A stretch of DNA of 63,364 nt from a virus (IMGVR_UViG_3300020581_000085:1-63364); one strand, 5' to 3'. Positions 8,861-17,931 are shown, numbered from the stretch's first letter. Numbers and translations are program-made. Notes: a model not told the origin generated them from the letters alone.

Positions 8861-9277
8861 ATGGCACTACCTCCTTCTGTTTCTCCTCCGCCTACACCCG
8901 GACAACCTCCGGGAGGGGCACCAACTCAACCGCCGTTTGGTGGGTCGCCTGCCGTGACCCCTACCCCAAACAAGGGGTTCGAGATGGCGGGGAAGCAGAA
9001 GGTCGCCATGGCCGTTAAGGTTCTACAGGATGCTCTACCGATGTACGGGGCATCCTCTGACGAGGGGCAAGTCATTCTCGATTGCCTCAGGAAATTGGGG
9101 AAGATGGCCCAGCCAGGCGATGTCAGCCAGTCGGGCCAGGTCAACGGTCTTCAACAGCAGATGCTCAAGGCGTTGCAATCAGGTCAGACGCAGAAATCAA
9201 TGGCCGCTCCGCAAGCCGGGGCAGGCGCAGCGCCGGGGGGCGCACCTCCAACCCCGTCACCGGCAGCCGCCGCGTAA
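8861..9277 (+). CDS. Pro/Gly/Gln-rich head-region protein, 138 residues
   Basis: Both ends are low complexity (Pro-Pro-Thr-Pro and Ala-Gly-Pro repeats). The middle is a helical segment (KQKVAMAVKVLQDALPMYG). Similar disordered-helix-disordered small proteins often precede scaffold genes in podoviruses, but no specific function is recognised. Confidence 0.75.
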   Translation: MALPPSVSPPPTPGQPPGGAPTQPPFGGSPAVTPTPNKGFEMAGKQKVAMAVKVLQDALPMYGASSDEGQVILDCLRKLGKMAQPGDVSQSGQVNGLQQQMLKALQSGQTQKSMAAPQAGAGAAPGGAPPTPSPAAAA

Positions 9278-9287
9278 GGAGATCAAG

Positions 9288-9467
9288 ATGAGTCTATTCC
9301 AGAACTCTACCAAAACCCTCCCGAAGAAACCCGACGAACAGATCGTCCGAGTTGACATGGAAGAGGACCAGATTTCCGGTCGCAAGAGCCATCTTCCTAA
9401 GGGCGCTACCGGTACTGGTGGGATGACCATCCAGCACGTCGGGTCGTCCTCGGGGAGCATGAAGTAA
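9288..9467 (+). CDS. Small polar protein, 59 residues
   Basis: ATG at 9288 follows an AGGAG ribosome site at a normal distance. The sequence is polar and charged with a Gly/Ser-rich tail and is probably largely disordered. It lies between two head-assembly genes. No family recognised. Confidence 0.65.
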   Translation: MSLFQNSTKTLPKKPDEQIVRVDMEEDQISGRKSHLPKGATGTGGMTIQHVGSSSGSMK

Positions 9468-9468
9468 C

Positions 9469-10065
9469 ATGCCAGAGATCGACGAGACGAGGCTTGGAAG
9501 CTTGAACGCGGTCGCTCAGATCGCCGACGCGCTCCTGAAAAACCCCAAGACGCGCAAGAAGTATCTCGAGGCCGTCAAGGAAGCCCGTCCGGATCTCCCG
9601 ATCCCGGAGATTGATGCCGCGGCCCCGGTCGCTAGTGAGATCGCTGCCGTTCGCGAGGAATTTACGAAAGAGTTGAAGGCGATCCGCGAGGACCGGGAAA
9701 AAGATAAAAATGACCGCCTCCTCGGCTCCGTTCGCGAACAGTACAACAAGGGAAAGCAGGAATTGCTTGACCTTGGCTATACGACGGAAGGTGTGGCCGA
9801 CGTCGAGAAGTTCATGGAGGCCAACAACCTCACCGACTTCTCCCTAGCGCGCAAGGCATACGAATTCGATAACCCCCGTCCTGCTCCTGGCCGCCCGTCA
9901 AGAAACAATTTCTGGGATGCTCAGGAAGCCAAGGCCGCCGGCAGCGACGATTATATCAAGAAGCTTTTCGAGACAGGCGGACAGGACGAATCGGTTCTGG
10001 ACGCGCAGATCAGCACCGTGCTTGCCGAGGCCCGTCAGGGTTTAGGTGGAGCTAGGGCGAGGTAG
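9469..10065 (+). CDS. Capsid scaffold protein
   Basis: 198 residues, placed directly before the coat gene. The middle is a long charged coiled coil (EEFTKELKAIREDREKDKND) and the ends are helical and acidic. Length, charge pattern and position match podovirus scaffolding proteins, which guide coat assembly and leave or are cleaved before DNA entry. Confidence 0.75.
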   Translation: MPEIDETRLGSLNAVAQIADALLKNPKTRKKYLEAVKEARPDLPIPEIDAAAPVASEIAAVREEFTKELKAIREDREKDKNDRLLGSVREQYNKGKQELLDLGYTTEGVADVEKFMEANNLTDFSLARKAYEFDNPRPAPGRPSRNNFWDAQEAKAAGSDDYIKKLFETGGQDESVLDAQISTVLAEARQGLGGARAR

Positions 10066-10076
10066 GAGAGAGACAA

Positions 10077-11123
10077 ATGTCCGTTTCGCCCATTCAAGGT
10101 ATCGGCGTTGCTCCATCAGGCGCCCTCGGAAATGAACTGAACAGCACCGTCAGACGTGCTTTCGTGCCAAATTTATTTGTCCAGATATACTTCTCAAGCC
10201 CAAATCTATTTTATCTGATCGGCAACGCGAAGAAGGCGGCCGGCGGCTTCAACCAGATCACCATTCCACTGCAGGGGCAGTCGATGGTGCAGGGCGGATT
10301 TACCAACTACGGCGGATCGTTCGCTCAGCCTCAGGTGATTCCGGCGGTACAGAATGCCCAGTTCAACCTGGCGTACTGGACCGTTGGCATTCCTCTTCCG
10401 TTTGGCGAGTCGGTTATCCAGTCGACAGAGACCGTCATTCCGCTTTTGAAAGCGAGAATGAACGATGCGTATTCGGTGACTTGGCAGAATTTCGCGCAGT
10501 TGGTTTATACATCGGCGTCGACCACGAATGCGATTTTCCCGGATTCATATGTCAACGCATTCGATAACGGTACAAACTTCTCCAACTATGGCGGTGTTAA
10601 CCGGTTGCAGGCCGGTAACTCCTTCTTCAAGGGACAGTACATCAATCTCGGTGCCGCACCGTGGTCTCTCTCCGCCGGTTTTACCCGTGCTTCGATGTCC
10701 AGTTTCCTTACGAAGGTTACGGATACTGCGGGTGGTGAAGCTCCAACCTTTGTGGTGATGAACCCAGCCGATTGGGCTACCCTCAACAAGGACTTCATCG
10801 GGACGGAAACGCTTTTCCTCCGGATGGGCGTCAATGGCGGGATGGATACGGCCAGGAATTCGTCGTTCCCTAATCTTCTGGTCAACAATATCCCGATTTT
10901 CGCCGATCACTTCTGCCCGGTTGGTCAGGTCTTTGCCGTCAACACCAAGTACGTCTCGATGTATTTGAGTGAAGACGCGGCCTTCGACTTCTCTGGGTTC
11001 TATTCGCTCGTTCCGCTGAACCAGATGGCGCAACAGGGCGTCGTGGTTGCCGGGTACAATATCGTCTGTGCCAAGCCAGTGTCTTGCGCGATCGGGTATG
11101 GCCTCGGTGGCAACGCCTTCTGA
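10077..11123 (+). CDS. Major capsid protein (HK97-fold type)
   Basis: 348 residues, following the scaffold with a GGAGA ribosome site. The protein is beta-rich with few charges, as coat proteins are. It has an N-terminal arm (SVSPIQGIGVAPSG), a central helix (PLLKARMNDAYSVTWQNFAQ), the strand VVMNPADW and the strand NIPIFAD, typical of the P-domain region. Position in the operon supports the call strongly; family assignment below this level is not possible by eye. Confidence 0.85.
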   Translation: MSVSPIQGIGVAPSGALGNELNSTVRRAFVPNLFVQIYFSSPNLFYLIGNAKKAAGGFNQITIPLQGQSMVQGGFTNYGGSFAQPQVIPAVQNAQFNLAYWTVGIPLPFGESVIQSTETVIPLLKARMNDAYSVTWQNFAQLVYTSASTTNAIFPDSYVNAFDNGTNFSNYGGVNRLQAGNSFFKGQYINLGAAPWSLSAGFTRASMSSFLTKVTDTAGGEAPTFVVMNPADWATLNKDFIGTETLFLRMGVNGGMDTARNSSFPNLLVNNIPIFADHFCPVGQVFAVNTKYVSMYLSEDAAFDFSGFYSLVPLNQMAQQGVVVAGYNIVCAKPVSCAIGYGLGGNAF

Positions 11124-11135
11124 TAGGAGAATGCA

Positions 11136-12248
11136 ATGAGCCAAATTCAGGGAGGCGCGGGTCTTGGATTAAAGCCGCCTCAGTACGCCTACCCCTCGGA
11201 ACTTAACCAAGCGGCCCCGGACGTTGCATCGGCGTATATCGGTTTTGCGGCTGGTGACGCTCTCCCCGTTCCTGCCGGACAGCAGTTTATCGAGCCAGGA
11301 TCGTATATGTTTCTCCAATACCTTGACCCGATCAACGGGGCATGGAGGGGACACAATACCGCTCGTGGCGCTGACGGAGGAATGCTCTGGTCTGACGGCG
11401 TAAATTACCGAATTTCCAACCTGACCGGTTGTCCGGTGGCTGCGGTCGTTACCGCGGGCGGGTCCGGTTATGTACAGTCATCGACGACCTGCGCGGCTTC
11501 AACCGGTGGCTCTCTTTGGCAGCCGATCGTCGGCGGCATGGTGTCAATGAGCACCATTTCGGTGGCTGGATCGGGTTATGGCATCGCGCCGCTTCTGTTT
11601 ATCCAGGAACCTCCGTTCCCCGGCGTGCAGGCTACCGGTCATTGCGCTATCACGGGCGGGTCGGTTACCAGCGTCGTGCTAGACAATGTGGGAGCTGGCT
11701 ATATCACCGCTCCGTCCGCGGTAATTATCCCGTCCCCGTACGATCCGAACTTGCCGACGCTCCCGGTGCAGGCCGCCGCCACCCTTGCCTTGGTTGGGTC
11801 TGGGTCTATCTCGGCCGTCATCTGCACCAACAACGGAGCTCCAACGGGCGCTACCGCACCGACGCTCACGATCTCCGGTGCGGGGACCGGCGCTTCGATT
11901 ACCGCGGTACAGTGCCTCACCATTACCGCCGGATCGGTAGCTGCCGGAGGTGCCGGGTTTACCGGTGGTGGCGGTGCCGTTACGGTAGGCGGTATTACGA
12001 CTGCCGTTCCGCAGTGGGTTAACCCGGCCATTCAGTTGACCGGTGCCATACCTCGCCCTGCCCAGATCGGGTTCTTCGCCACGGGCGGGTCTCTGATTTC
12101 CGTCTCTACTATTTTCGATGGCGGGCTGTTCTTTGGTACCCCCACGGTTCTTGTCACGGCCGGCGCCGGCAATCTCCAAACGACCACGGGATCGGTGACC
12201 GTCACCCTCGGGTCGACCAACGATACAGCCCGCATCGTGCCAATGTAG
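11136..12248 (+). CDS. GxGY-repeat virion protein (decoration or fibre-like)
   Basis: 370 residues, Gly/Thr/Ala-rich and almost free of lysine in the second half. It contains repeats of a beta-motif with consensus G-x-G-Y-x3-P: GGSGYVQS, GSGYGIAPLLFI and GAGYITAPSAVII, each after a short GGxV/SxV strand. The same motif recurs in the 308-residue adaptor protein downstream. A position right after the coat suggests head decoration, but a head-fibre role is equally possible. Confidence 0.7.
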   Translation: MSQIQGGAGLGLKPPQYAYPSELNQAAPDVASAYIGFAAGDALPVPAGQQFIEPGSYMFLQYLDPINGAWRGHNTARGADGGMLWSDGVNYRISNLTGCPVAAVVTAGGSGYVQSSTTCAASTGGSLWQPIVGGMVSMSTISVAGSGYGIAPLLFIQEPPFPGVQATGHCAITGGSVTSVVLDNVGAGYITAPSAVIIPSPYDPNLPTLPVQAAATLALVGSGSISAVICTNNGAPTGATAPTLTISGAGTGASITAVQCLTITAGSVAAGGAGFTGGGGAVTVGGITTAVPQWVNPAIQLTGAIPRPAQIGFFATGGSLISVSTIFDGGLFFGTPTVLVTAGAGNLQTTTGSVTVTLGSTNDTARIVPM

Positions 12249-12253
12249 GATAT

Positions 12254-12280
12254 GGGGCGGCACTGACGGAGGCGCCGCCC
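12254..12280 (+). terminator. GC hairpin between coat-region and tail genes
   Basis: Stem GGGCGGC (12255-12261) with GCCGCCC (12274-12280), followed by a moderately T-rich stretch. It probably reduces readthrough from the head genes into the tail genes rather than stopping it completely, since no separate promoter is evident downstream. Confidence 0.4.
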
Positions 12281-12313
12281 TCGCTTATGCCTCCGATGTA
12301 ATAGGAGGCCGCT

Positions 12314-13039
12314 ATTCTCGTAACGTACGAAAACCGCACCAATCAATTACTTCAGTATCCAGTCGCTCCGGTCGACCCATTATATTCCACCGTTGATCTG
12401 GACAATTGGATAAATCAGGCTCGCACCCAGTGTGCCGGTGAGGGACAGTGCATCCGTGTATTGGGTACCATCGACACGGTAGCAGGCACCAACCTTTATC
12501 CATTCTCATCCATCACAGTTTCAGGGACGTCGGGGGTATCCGCCGCGCTCCATGTCAGGAGCATTCGGTACGCCGTAGGTAACGGCTACTCTCGTCTAAA
12601 GGTGAGAAATTACGAATGGATGGAGTCGTACGAACTAAATAATGCCGTTATCCCCTCCGGTCCACCTACGGTATGGGCACAGTACGGTCAGGGCGAGACG
12701 GGGAGTTTCTTCATCTCGCCTCTCCCCGACGACGTGTACATGATGACATGCGATTGTGTGTGCCTCCCCATCAATCTTGTGGACGACACGACGCCGGAAG
12801 CAATCCCTCCCCTATGGCAGGATGCCGTGGCCTATTTCGCAGCATACCTTGCTTTACTGTCGGCACAATCGGCACAAAGGCAATCTGACGCCGATCGGAT
12901 GTTTGCTCGTTACACCGAATTCGTAGATCGGGCCCGAAGATTCGCCACTCCTGACGTCAACAAGAACCTCTACCCACAGAACCAAGACCCGACAATCATC
13001 TCAAAGCTGGGTCTTACGCCTAAAGCGGGGGCCCAGTAA
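12314..13039 (+). CDS. Head-tail adaptor, first paralogue (apparent ATT start)
   Basis: 241 codons if translation begins at ATT 12314. A consensus AGGAGG (12303-12308) lies five bases before it, and the upstream frame is closed by TAG at 12302. The first in-frame ATG, at 12461, would delete about 50 residues that align with the N-terminus of the next gene (VDLDNWINQARTQCAGEGQ). The C-terminal half contains CLPINLVDDTTPEAIPPLW, nearly identical to the next protein. Its role is inferred as gatekeeper/adaptor between portal and tail hub, by position and paralogy. An assembly error at the start codon is the main alternative. Confidence 0.75.
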   Translation: MLVTYENRTNQLLQYPVAPVDPLYSTVDLDNWINQARTQCAGEGQCIRVLGTIDTVAGTNLYPFSSITVSGTSGVSAALHVRSIRYAVGNGYSRLKVRNYEWMESYELNNAVIPSGPPTVWAQYGQGETGSFFISPLPDDVYMMTCDCVCLPINLVDDTTPEAIPPLWQDAVAYFAAYLALLSAQSAQRQSDADRMFARYTEFVDRARRFATPDVNKNLYPQNQDPTIISKLGLTPKAGAQ

Positions 13040-13965
13040 TGCTGCACGAATATCTAAAGCAGACCCGCCGTTTTCTCCGTGACGCCAAGCAGGACATGCT
13101 CGAGGAGGAGGATGTCATTGAGCATATCAATGAGGCGCGTCGTGAAACCGCGATGCGAGCGCAGGCGATCCGGAGACTTACTCCGATCGCGGCCGGGCTA
13201 GTTTCTGCAAGCGTTACCTCGCCGGGCAGTGGATACACAAATCCAACCATAGTCATCTCTCCCCCGGATTTCCCCGATGGTCTTCCTGGATACCCAAATG
13301 GGCGTCAAGCAACGGCGCTTGCCACGCTACAAGGCGGACAAATATCCGCAGTAGACATTCAGGATGGCGGGGCGGGGTATCAAAACCCTCTCATGTCTAT
13401 CACTGACCCGACTGGCACCGGGGCTGTCGTGGTGCCCACGCCGGTCAAGTATAATCAGATAATTCAGGGGCAAGAAAAATATGACTGGGCAGACATAGAT
13501 ACGTCGATGTTTCCTGGGGTTGGCGCTGTGTTCTGGATCCAATCGGTTGGCGTTATCTATGCGAACTGGCGCTATGTACCTCAGTACTGCTCATTCACAA
13601 AGTACCAGGCAAAAATTCGCACCTACACTACAGCCTCGTACCAGTACGTGCCAGCTTTCTTCACTCAATACGGGCGTGGAGTGGACGGTTCTTTTTATAT
13701 GTATCCACCGCCGTCTCAGACATACCCAACTGAGTACGACTGCCTATGCCTGCCTATAAACTTAATCGACGACACGACTCCTGAGGCAATTCCTTCTCCG
13801 TGGACTGACGCGGTTAAATTCTACGCTGCGGCTATGTGTTACCTCGACCTGCAGAACGGAAATAAAGCGCGAGAGCACTTCGATCTGTATGATTCTTTCA
13901 TGCACAGGTATGGTGCCTACGCGATGCCCGGTCGTCAGATAAATCAGTATGGGCGTCCGTCGTAA
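13039..13965 (+). CDS. Head-tail adaptor, second paralogue with GxGY insert
   Basis: 308 residues. N-terminal helices (EEEDVIEHINEARRETAMRA) and the C-terminal block CLPINLIDDTTPEAIPSPW align with the previous protein. In between is an insert with two GxGY-type strands (PGSGYTNPTIVI and GGAGYQNPLMSI), resembling those in the 370-residue protein near the coat. It is the larger copy of a tandem adaptor pair. The insert could form a surface-exposed domain at the neck. Confidence 0.75.
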   Translation: MLHEYLKQTRRFLRDAKQDMLEEEDVIEHINEARRETAMRAQAIRRLTPIAAGLVSASVTSPGSGYTNPTIVISPPDFPDGLPGYPNGRQATALATLQGGQISAVDIQDGGAGYQNPLMSITDPTGTGAVVVPTPVKYNQIIQGQEKYDWADIDTSMFPGVGAVFWIQSVGVIYANWRYVPQYCSFTKYQAKIRTYTTASYQYVPAFFTQYGRGVDGSFYMYPPPSQTYPTEYDCLCLPINLIDDTTPEAIPSPWTDAVKFYAAAMCYLDLQNGNKAREHFDLYDSFMHRYGAYAMPGRQINQYGRPS

Positions 13966-15602
13966 TGGCTATCAAGGCCCAGCAGCCTGCCGCTCAAGGC
14001 GACCAGCCGTGGCAACCCACGATGCCTCCTCCGATGCTTATGGAGGAGTTTCAGGGTCTCTATACCTCCACGACTAGACCGGGAGTGAAGGACGAGGCGT
14101 GCTGGTGGATAGACGGCTATATCCCGCTCGGGCGTAATGATCTTCGCACGTTGCCGGGGACTGGTCCCGTAGTGTTCAGGGCGCCTACGGGGAAAACTAT
14201 TGCATTTTTTGATTTTACCAATATTGGACCCACGCCGTACTCGATTGTCATAGGAGCAACGGGAGAAATATACGCTGTTAACACCGATACCGGAGCGTTC
14301 TCAACGATTGCTCCTGCCGGGACAATTACGAACCCATCAAAGCAGAACGTGGGTATTTCCCAATACGGTAGTCAATATGTTCTCATCGTTGCAAAGCAAA
14401 CCAACGGATACTTTATCTGGGACGGGACTACGTTCTTTACGCCGGGTATGTCTTTCACCGGGGTTGGCGGCGGTACAATCCCAACCGGGATAGGCGGTAC
14501 TACCATCGAGACTTATGCTGGACGTATTTGGATCGGGAACGGAGCAACGATATTTTTTAGTGTCCCTGGATCTTTGACGGATTTCTCATCGGGAGATGGT
14601 GGTGGGAACTTCACCTCCAACGATAGCTTCTTGCGGGTTCAATATACGCAGCTAGTTCAAACCAACGGCTTCCTATATCTGATCGGAGATTCCTCGATCA
14701 ACTATATCTCCGGCGTTCAGACTTCTGCATCTCCTCCGGTCACGACGTTTACAAACCAGAATGCCGATCCTGAAGTTGGCACTCCATACTCTGCCTCTGT
14801 GACCGTAATTGGTAGAAATATTATCTTCGCAAACGCATGGGGAATTCACGTCAGCTACGGCGCGGCCGTAACCAAAATCAGCGAAGCTTGCGATGGGTTC
14901 TATACGTCAGTTCCTAATTTTGGCGGGCAGCAGTTAAGCGCAGCAAAATCCATCGTATACGGTAAGCGTCTTTGGTCTTTGCTATGTCCTGTGATTGATC
15001 AATTTACTGGCCAGCAGAGAAACAAGCTCATCACATGGAATAGCCAGTTGTGGTTTGTCTCGGAGCAGGATGTGGTTCTAACCTATATCCGGCATCAGGA
15101 AATCAACTCTGTGCTCACCGCATGGGGGACGGACGGGACCACGCTACGTAGGCTTTTCCAGAATCCGTCTACCGGGTTTACCAAGCGGGTGATGTCCAAG
15201 TTCTGGCGCAGCCAACTCGGCATTAACATGAAGGAAACCGCCAATCGGTTTTGGGCCTCCGCTCAGTATTATAATCTCTCCGATCCTAACGTTAACGTAT
15301 ACATCGAATCGGAGAATGCCGCTTCGTTTGGCGGCACAGCGCAAATCCAGCTCGTGCCAGGAACAACCAACGTGGAATGGACCACACTTGGTACGCAGGT
15401 GATGAACTGGACCACGATGGTTTTGGGAGTATCCACTCCTATGAAGTGGACAACCACAAATGCGGGCGGGATCGTGGTGTTTGATCCAAGATCGGTTGCC
15501 CAACAGGGGGTCTATTTAGGGTTTACGCTAGAGACCAACTCCGCTGACATGGCATGGATATCTGCTATGATAGGCAACGCTCTCTGGAATTATCGGGGAT
15601 AA
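13965..15602 (+). CDS. Tail hub/nozzle-like protein (beta-propeller type)
   Basis: 545 residues, start overlapping the adaptor stop. Long runs of regularly spaced short strands with aromatic and Gly residues (YGSQYVLIVAKQTNGYFIWD, TNGFLYLIGDSSINYISG) match the podovirus nozzle/tail-tubular-B class that sits below the adaptors. The early GLYTSTTRPGVKDEACWWID segment resembles that of gp10/gp12-type proteins. Order adaptor-adaptor-nozzle supports the call. Confidence 0.7.
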   Translation: MAIKAQQPAAQGDQPWQPTMPPPMLMEEFQGLYTSTTRPGVKDEACWWIDGYIPLGRNDLRTLPGTGPVVFRAPTGKTIAFFDFTNIGPTPYSIVIGATGEIYAVNTDTGAFSTIAPAGTITNPSKQNVGISQYGSQYVLIVAKQTNGYFIWDGTTFFTPGMSFTGVGGGTIPTGIGGTTIETYAGRIWIGNGATIFFSVPGSLTDFSSGDGGGNFTSNDSFLRVQYTQLVQTNGFLYLIGDSSINYISGVQTSASPPVTTFTNQNADPEVGTPYSASVTVIGRNIIFANAWGIHVSYGAAVTKISEACDGFYTSVPNFGGQQLSAAKSIVYGKRLWSLLCPVIDQFTGQQRNKLITWNSQLWFVSEQDVVLTYIRHQEINSVLTAWGTDGTTLRRLFQNPSTGFTKRVMSKFWRSQLGINMKETANRFWASAQYYNLSDPNVNVYIESENAASFGGTAQIQLVPGTTNVEWTTLGTQVMNWTTMVLGVSTPMKWTTTNAGGIVVFDPRSVAQQGVYLGFTLETNSADMAWISAMIGNALWNYRG

Positions 15603-15603
15603 C

Positions 15604-16263
15604 ATGGCTCTGCCTACCGCATTTACGGGGAACGTCGCTCCTACCGGAGAAGAACTAGACGCCGATCTTGCGGCGCTTGGTGCTCTTACGCCAATTCCCT
15701 GCACGATAGCGGGCACAAACACAATCACCCTGACGCCAAACGCAAATACGCCAACTGTCGTAGCATACGCTCCATATACCCAATTCACCGGCATAGCCGC
15801 TGGCACCAACACGGGTCCGGTTACAGCTCAGGTTGGTTCTCTGGCATCTCTCAATGTCTATAAGGACACCATCAACGGCCCGGTTCAATTAAGCGGTAGT
15901 GAGATCGTCCTAAATACCAAACTCATCCTGATGTACGACCCAACCCTTAATACAGGAGCGGGAGGTTTCCATCTAGTCGGTACGGTTGCCTCAACCACTA
16001 GAGACCACACTACTACGGCATCGATTTCAATTACGGCTATCCCGCCGTTCACAGGATCGACGGCCACGGTTCTTCTCGCCGGTTCATCTATTGGCGATAT
16101 CGTATCGCTTGGATTCCCGTCCCTTGCATCGATAGGATTGTCTTGGCAGGGCTATGTCAATAATGCGGGGACGATCACATTGAACGTGTTCAACCTGTTC
16201 TCGCTAGCTACCGTCACTCCCAACGTCGGTGTCTATACCATCAACACTAGGGGTTTCACTTAA
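15604..16263 (+). CDS. Beta-rich tail-region structural protein, 219 residues
   Basis: Thr/Ala/Gly-rich with regular beta-strands and few charges, like short fibre or tail appendage proteins. The N-terminal FTGNVAPTGEELDADLAALG is helical and may be the attachment point. Followed by a one-base overlap with the next gene. Specific role unknown. Confidence 0.7.
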   Translation: MALPTAFTGNVAPTGEELDADLAALGALTPIPCTIAGTNTITLTPNANTPTVVAYAPYTQFTGIAAGTNTGPVTAQVGSLASLNVYKDTINGPVQLSGSEIVLNTKLILMYDPTLNTGAGGFHLVGTVASTTRDHTTTASISITAIPPFTGSTATVLLAGSSIGDIVSLGFPSLASIGLSWQGYVNNAGTITLNVFNLFSLATVTPNVGVYTINTRGFT

Positions 16264-16604
16264 TGTCTGACGTAGCTGGCCTAGCGAACGTCCCAAACTC
16301 TCCGCAGGAATTAGCGGAATGGAGCTTCGCTCACGCCGCTCACCACGCCGATATTGTTCGCGTCATCTATCAGATTACCAAACTAGCATTGCCGATTTTC
16401 ATTCTTGATCCGATTGACGTAAATAATCCCCAAGTGTGGGCAGACCAGCATCAGATAATGCACTCGCAGATGGACGATGTTTTGGGGATTGCTGGGTATA
16501 ACCTCGATGATTGGGACTGGAAAAACCAAAGTACATTGGCGGGGAATATTTGGAATAACTTTCAAGACCACCTTCAAGCATCTGAAATTTTGGAGATAGG
16601 GTAG
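16263..16604 (+). CDS. Small virion-operon protein, 113 residues
   Basis: Rich in His, Trp and Asn (HAAHHADIVRVIYQIT, QHQIMHSQMDDVLG). Looks like a compact helical protein. It sits between a beta-rich structural protein and a 189-residue protein. No function recognised. Confidence 0.7.
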   Translation: MSDVAGLANVPNSPQELAEWSFAHAAHHADIVRVIYQITKLALPIFILDPIDVNNPQVWADQHQIMHSQMDDVLGIAGYNLDDWDWKNQSTLAGNIWNNFQDHLQASEILEIG

Positions 16605-16609
16605 GAAAC

Positions 16610-17179
16610 ATGGCAGACGCAGCACTCAAGATCGAACCGGAATACCATCCTTCTCGTCGCGTAGCTCGGTACGACCTCGTGGATTACGGGGCCTATCTCT
16701 GCAAGCGCATGAAGCAACATTGGCCTCACCTTCAGGACCGTCAAATCCTCGGGTATTTGCAGGGATGTTCGGATGGGCCTTCGTCGGGGGAATATCTGTT
16801 CATCCGCACCGATAGATCGTTTCTCCTCGCCCAATCGTTTCAGGAATTCCTTGAGCCCTATCCGTGGGTGAAAGAGATTTTCTGCTTTGCCTATTATGAA
16901 GACGCTAGGTATCCAGCCGAGGGCGATACGGTCGAAAAGTATCAGAAGGAAATGAAGGAGTCCGCCATCCTTCAGGCCGCGTCTCTATATGAAGATTTGA
17001 TCCGGTGGGCTCAGAAGATCGGGGCCAACGAGATCATCGTCGACAAGCTGACCGACGTCCCTGTCAAGGACGATAAAGACCCCAAGCATATGAGCACCAT
17101 CAAGGGCAGGATGGGCAAGCTTTACAAGTCGGAAGAGATTTTCGCCCGCATGGATCCGGACAAGATTAGGAAAGTCTAA
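16610..17179 (+). CDS. Hypothetical virion-operon protein, 189 residues
   Basis: A mixed alpha/beta soluble protein with a normal charged composition, unlike the neighbouring structural proteins (for example LIRWAQKIGANEIIVDKLTD). The segment SSGEYLFIRTDRSFLLAQSF resembles the central sheet of an acetyltransferase-like fold, and the next gene is GNAT-like, so this may be a diverged partner. That link is speculative. Confidence 0.65.
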   Translation: MADAALKIEPEYHPSRRVARYDLVDYGAYLCKRMKQHWPHLQDRQILGYLQGCSDGPSSGEYLFIRTDRSFLLAQSFQEFLEPYPWVKEIFCFAYYEDARYPAEGDTVEKYQKEMKESAILQAASLYEDLIRWAQKIGANEIIVDKLTDVPVKDDKDPKHMSTIKGRMGKLYKSEEIFARMDPDKIRKV

Positions 17180-17931
17180 TGATCGAAAGGCATCGCACGG
17201 CTCAAGCATTGAACGAGATCGTCAATGATCCGCATGTCAGGCCGTGGGTAGCCCCTGGTAGTCAGACCTTGGATCTGACGTTTCAGGTCGAGAACGAGAA
17301 TAACGTATGTCTTGTCGGGGAACATGGATGCTGTGTTTTCCTGAAGGCGCTCCCCGGTGTTTATGAGGTCCATACACAGGTAAAGCGTGAGGGCAGAGGT
17401 GCGTGGACCAATGCCCTCACAAGGGCTTGCGCTCATTGGATGTTCCTTAAGACCGACGCCTATGAGATCCTAACCCGCGTACCGCAAGGCCATATTGCGG
17501 CTAAGGCGGCGGCTCAAAATGCTGGGATGCGGTTTGATTTCACTCGGGAGAAAGAGTGTTTGTTCCGAGGACAGATGATTGACGTTCATATCTATTCATT
17601 TCGTTTGCAGGACTGGCTTTCATCAGACCCTAGCGGTTTGATTGAGGTGGGCCGGGAATTTCATGATTTGCTGCACAAAGAGGCAGAGCGCCTTGGAGTA
17701 AAAGACCCCTCCCACGGGGATGATGAAAACCATAACCTTTATGTCGGGGCGGCTGTGGAAATGGTTAGAGCCGGATTCCCGGTAAAGGCGGCGCTGACCT
17801 ATAATCGGTGGGCCATAGTTTCCCGCCATGAGCCGATCAGTCTCATGTCAGTTAGCCCCGTGGTAGCCAAAATTGACCACGGGCTGTATGTTACCTTCGA
17901 AGGCGACGACATCAAAGTGAGCCTACCATGA
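17179..17931 (+). CDS. GNAT-like N-acetyltransferase domain protein
   Basis: 250 residues. The core reads VCLVGEHGCCVF, then GVYEVHTQVKREGRGAWTNA, then AHWMFLKTDAYEILTRVP, then AAKAAAQNAGMRFDF. This is the beta4-alpha3-beta5 plan of GNAT enzymes, with RGAW in place of the Q/R-x-x-G-x-G/A acetyl-CoA loop. The C-terminal part (LHKEAERLGV, DENHNLYVGAAVEMV) is a separate helical region. It is encoded inside the virion operon, so it may modify a virion protein or be packaged. Activity is inferred only. Confidence 0.65.
   Translation: MIERHRTAQALNEIVNDPHVRPWVAPGSQTLDLTFQVENENNVCLVGEHGCCVFLKALPGVYEVHTQVKREGRGAWTNALTRACAHWMFLKTDAYEILTRVPQGHIAAKAAAQNAGMRFDFTREKECLFRGQMIDVHIYSFRLQDWLSSDPSGLIEVGREFHDLLHKEAERLGVKDPSHGDDENHNLYVGAAVEMVRAGFPVKAALTYNRWAIVSRHEPISLMSVSPVVAKIDHGLYVTFEGDDIKVSLP

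Noticed and set aside
10545-11144. 199-codon minus-strand ORF opposite the coat gene
   Set aside because: It is a shadow of the coat gene's codon use; the coat frame has clear structural-protein composition, position and ribosome site.
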